Shown here: positions 63,406-64,000 of the stretch, in pieces
Numbering within the stretch: position 1 is the first letter of the stretch
Layout: every line of letters starts with the position of its first letter
DNA from: JADCRZ01 sp031399065
GTDB taxonomy: Bacteria > Bacteroidota > Bacteroidia > Chitinophagales > Chitinophagaceae
Assembly (NCBI GenBank): GCA_031399065.1
Contig: JANNOM010000013.1
Coordinates: forward strand, 68,036-132,035
DNA: 64,000 nucleotides
Reading direction: 5' to 3'
Notes under the pieces: model-generated
Told to the model about the DNA's origin: nothing
Seen by the model: the letters and a program-made list of their open reading frames with translations, nothing else
Databases searched by the model: none
Translations under genes and position numbers: made by a program

Positions 63406-64000
63406 TTACCGGAGAGCCTGTTCCAGGTCTTCTATCAAGTCGTCGGAATGCTCCAGTCCGGCCGATACCCTTACCAGGTTACGGGGGGTTTTGGTATCCG
63501 GTCCTTCCACGGAAGCGCGGTGTTCTATAAGGCTCTCCACACCACCCAGGCTGGTCGCCTGGGTAAAAAGCTGCGTTTTATTTACCGCTTCACGGGCGGC
63601 AGCCTCCCCATCTTTCAGTAGAAAGGAAAACATACCCCCAAAGTCTTTCATCTGCTTTTGGGCGACGGCATGCTGGGGATGATGCGATAATCCTGGATAA
63701 AGTACGTCCTCCACCCGGGGATGATTTACCAGCCAGCTGGCCAGGCGGGCGGCATTGCAGCAATGCCCCTTTACACGGTAGGCAAGTGTTTTGATGCTTC
63801 TTGTAAGAAGAAAACAATCGAAGGGAGAAGCGACCCCTCCGCCTATCTGTTGTATGTTCCGGATGCTTTTCCAAAGGTCGGTTTCCTTATCTTTTGTTAC
63901 CAGCGCCCCGCCCAGTACATCGCTGTGCCCTCCTATGTACTTGGTAGTAGAATGCATCACTATATCTGCGCCCAGCAGCAGCGGATTTTGCAATACGGGA
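63406..64000 (-). CDS. cystathionine gamma-synthase/gamma-lyase-like PLP enzyme (N-terminus outside window)
   Basis: Cys/Met-metabolism PLP enzymes interconvert cystathionine, homocysteine and cysteine. The frame stays open to the window end (TPVLQNPLLLGADIV, just before the first in-window TTG), so about half the protein is missing. The PLP lysine is in STTKYIGGH. SLGGVESLIEHRA and LVRVSAGLEHSDDLIEDLEQ are the typical C-terminal blocks. Whether it is a synthase or lyase cannot be told from this part. Confidence 0.92.
   Translation of the reverse strand, partial: PVLQNPLLLGADIVMHSTTKYIGGHSDVLGGALVTKDKETDLWKSIRNIQQIGGGVASPFDCFLLTRSIKTLAYRVKGHCCNAARLASWLVNHPRVEDVLYPGLSHHPQHAVAQKQMKDFGGMFSFLLKDGEAAAREAVNKTQLFTQATSLGGVESLIEHRASVEGPDTKTPRNLVRVSAGLEHSDDLIEDLEQALR

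Noticed and set aside
1..64000. CRISPR arrays, rRNA, tRNA, transposases and integrases
   Set aside because: No repeat-spacer pattern, RNA gene or mobile-element protein was seen on reading the window; a tool-based tRNA and small-RNA scan was not possible.

Overview
The window looks like chromosomal DNA of a Bacteroidota bacterium, most likely a member of the Chitinophagaceae. The evidence is gene content and style: Bacteroidota-type RpoC, a propeller-type sensor kinase, numerous short lipoproteins, an MlaEFD set without MlaC, an HD-PycTM protein, a chaperone of the OmpH type, and weak Shine-Dalgarno sites together with promoters of the TTTG/TAnnTTTG class. No rRNA, tRNA, CRISPR array, integrase or transposase was recognised. 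The assignment to family is inference; the phylum is well supported.

Layout. 1-8.8 kb: rpoC (first few codons outside the window) with a textbook terminator, a Skp/OmpH-like protein, a heptose-7-phosphate kinase, a broken A/T-rich KilA-N gene that carries a perfect 36-bp palindrome, an isoaspartyl peptidase and ispD. 8.8-13.4 kb: a four-gene minus-strand operon (Gfo/Idh oxidoreductase, sugar-phosphate transferase, an M1-peptidase-like protein that lacks the catalytic domain, a FemAB/GNAT-like protein). 13.5-19.4 kb: RhlE helicase, CvfB, a HAD phosphatase, a TetR-like regulator with an AarF/ABC1 kinase, and a NarL-type response regulator. 19.4-28.3 kb: a 1023-residue propeller histidine kinase, a lipoprotein, a histone-deacetylase-family enzyme, a cold-shock-like protein, an SDR protein, a P-loop NTPase, a lone receiver protein and a small secreted protein behind a near-ideal promoter.

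28.4-36.7 kb: mlaE-mlaF-mlaD (lipid transport), two paralogous lipoproteins, an APC permease, a VOC protein, a YciO/Sua5 protein and a beta-propeller lactonase. 36.8-45.0 kb: the most unusual block, a tight four-gene operon that joins an HD-domain protein fused to a Pycsar-type membrane effector (PycTM), an SdiA-regulated-family lipoprotein, a 1200-residue phosphoesterase with a kinase-like middle and an outer-membrane barrel, and an 806-residue GAF-like protein with a short cyclase-like motif.

45.0-64.0 kb: a KefC/KefF-like potassium efflux pair, an aldose epimerase, an M3 peptidase, a sialate O-acetylesterase, two secreted or lipid-anchored proteins of unclear role, cydAB with its own promoter and terminator, two A/T-rich tandem paralogous lipoproteins, a UbiD decarboxylase, two secreted proteins and the C-terminal part of a cystathionine gamma-synthase-like enzyme that runs off the window end.

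The best candidates for new biology are the HD-PycTM operon, the palindrome buried in the KilA-N reading frame, and the catalytic-domain-less M1 homologue kept in an operon. All three rest on sequence reading and recalled family knowledge, with no database search.
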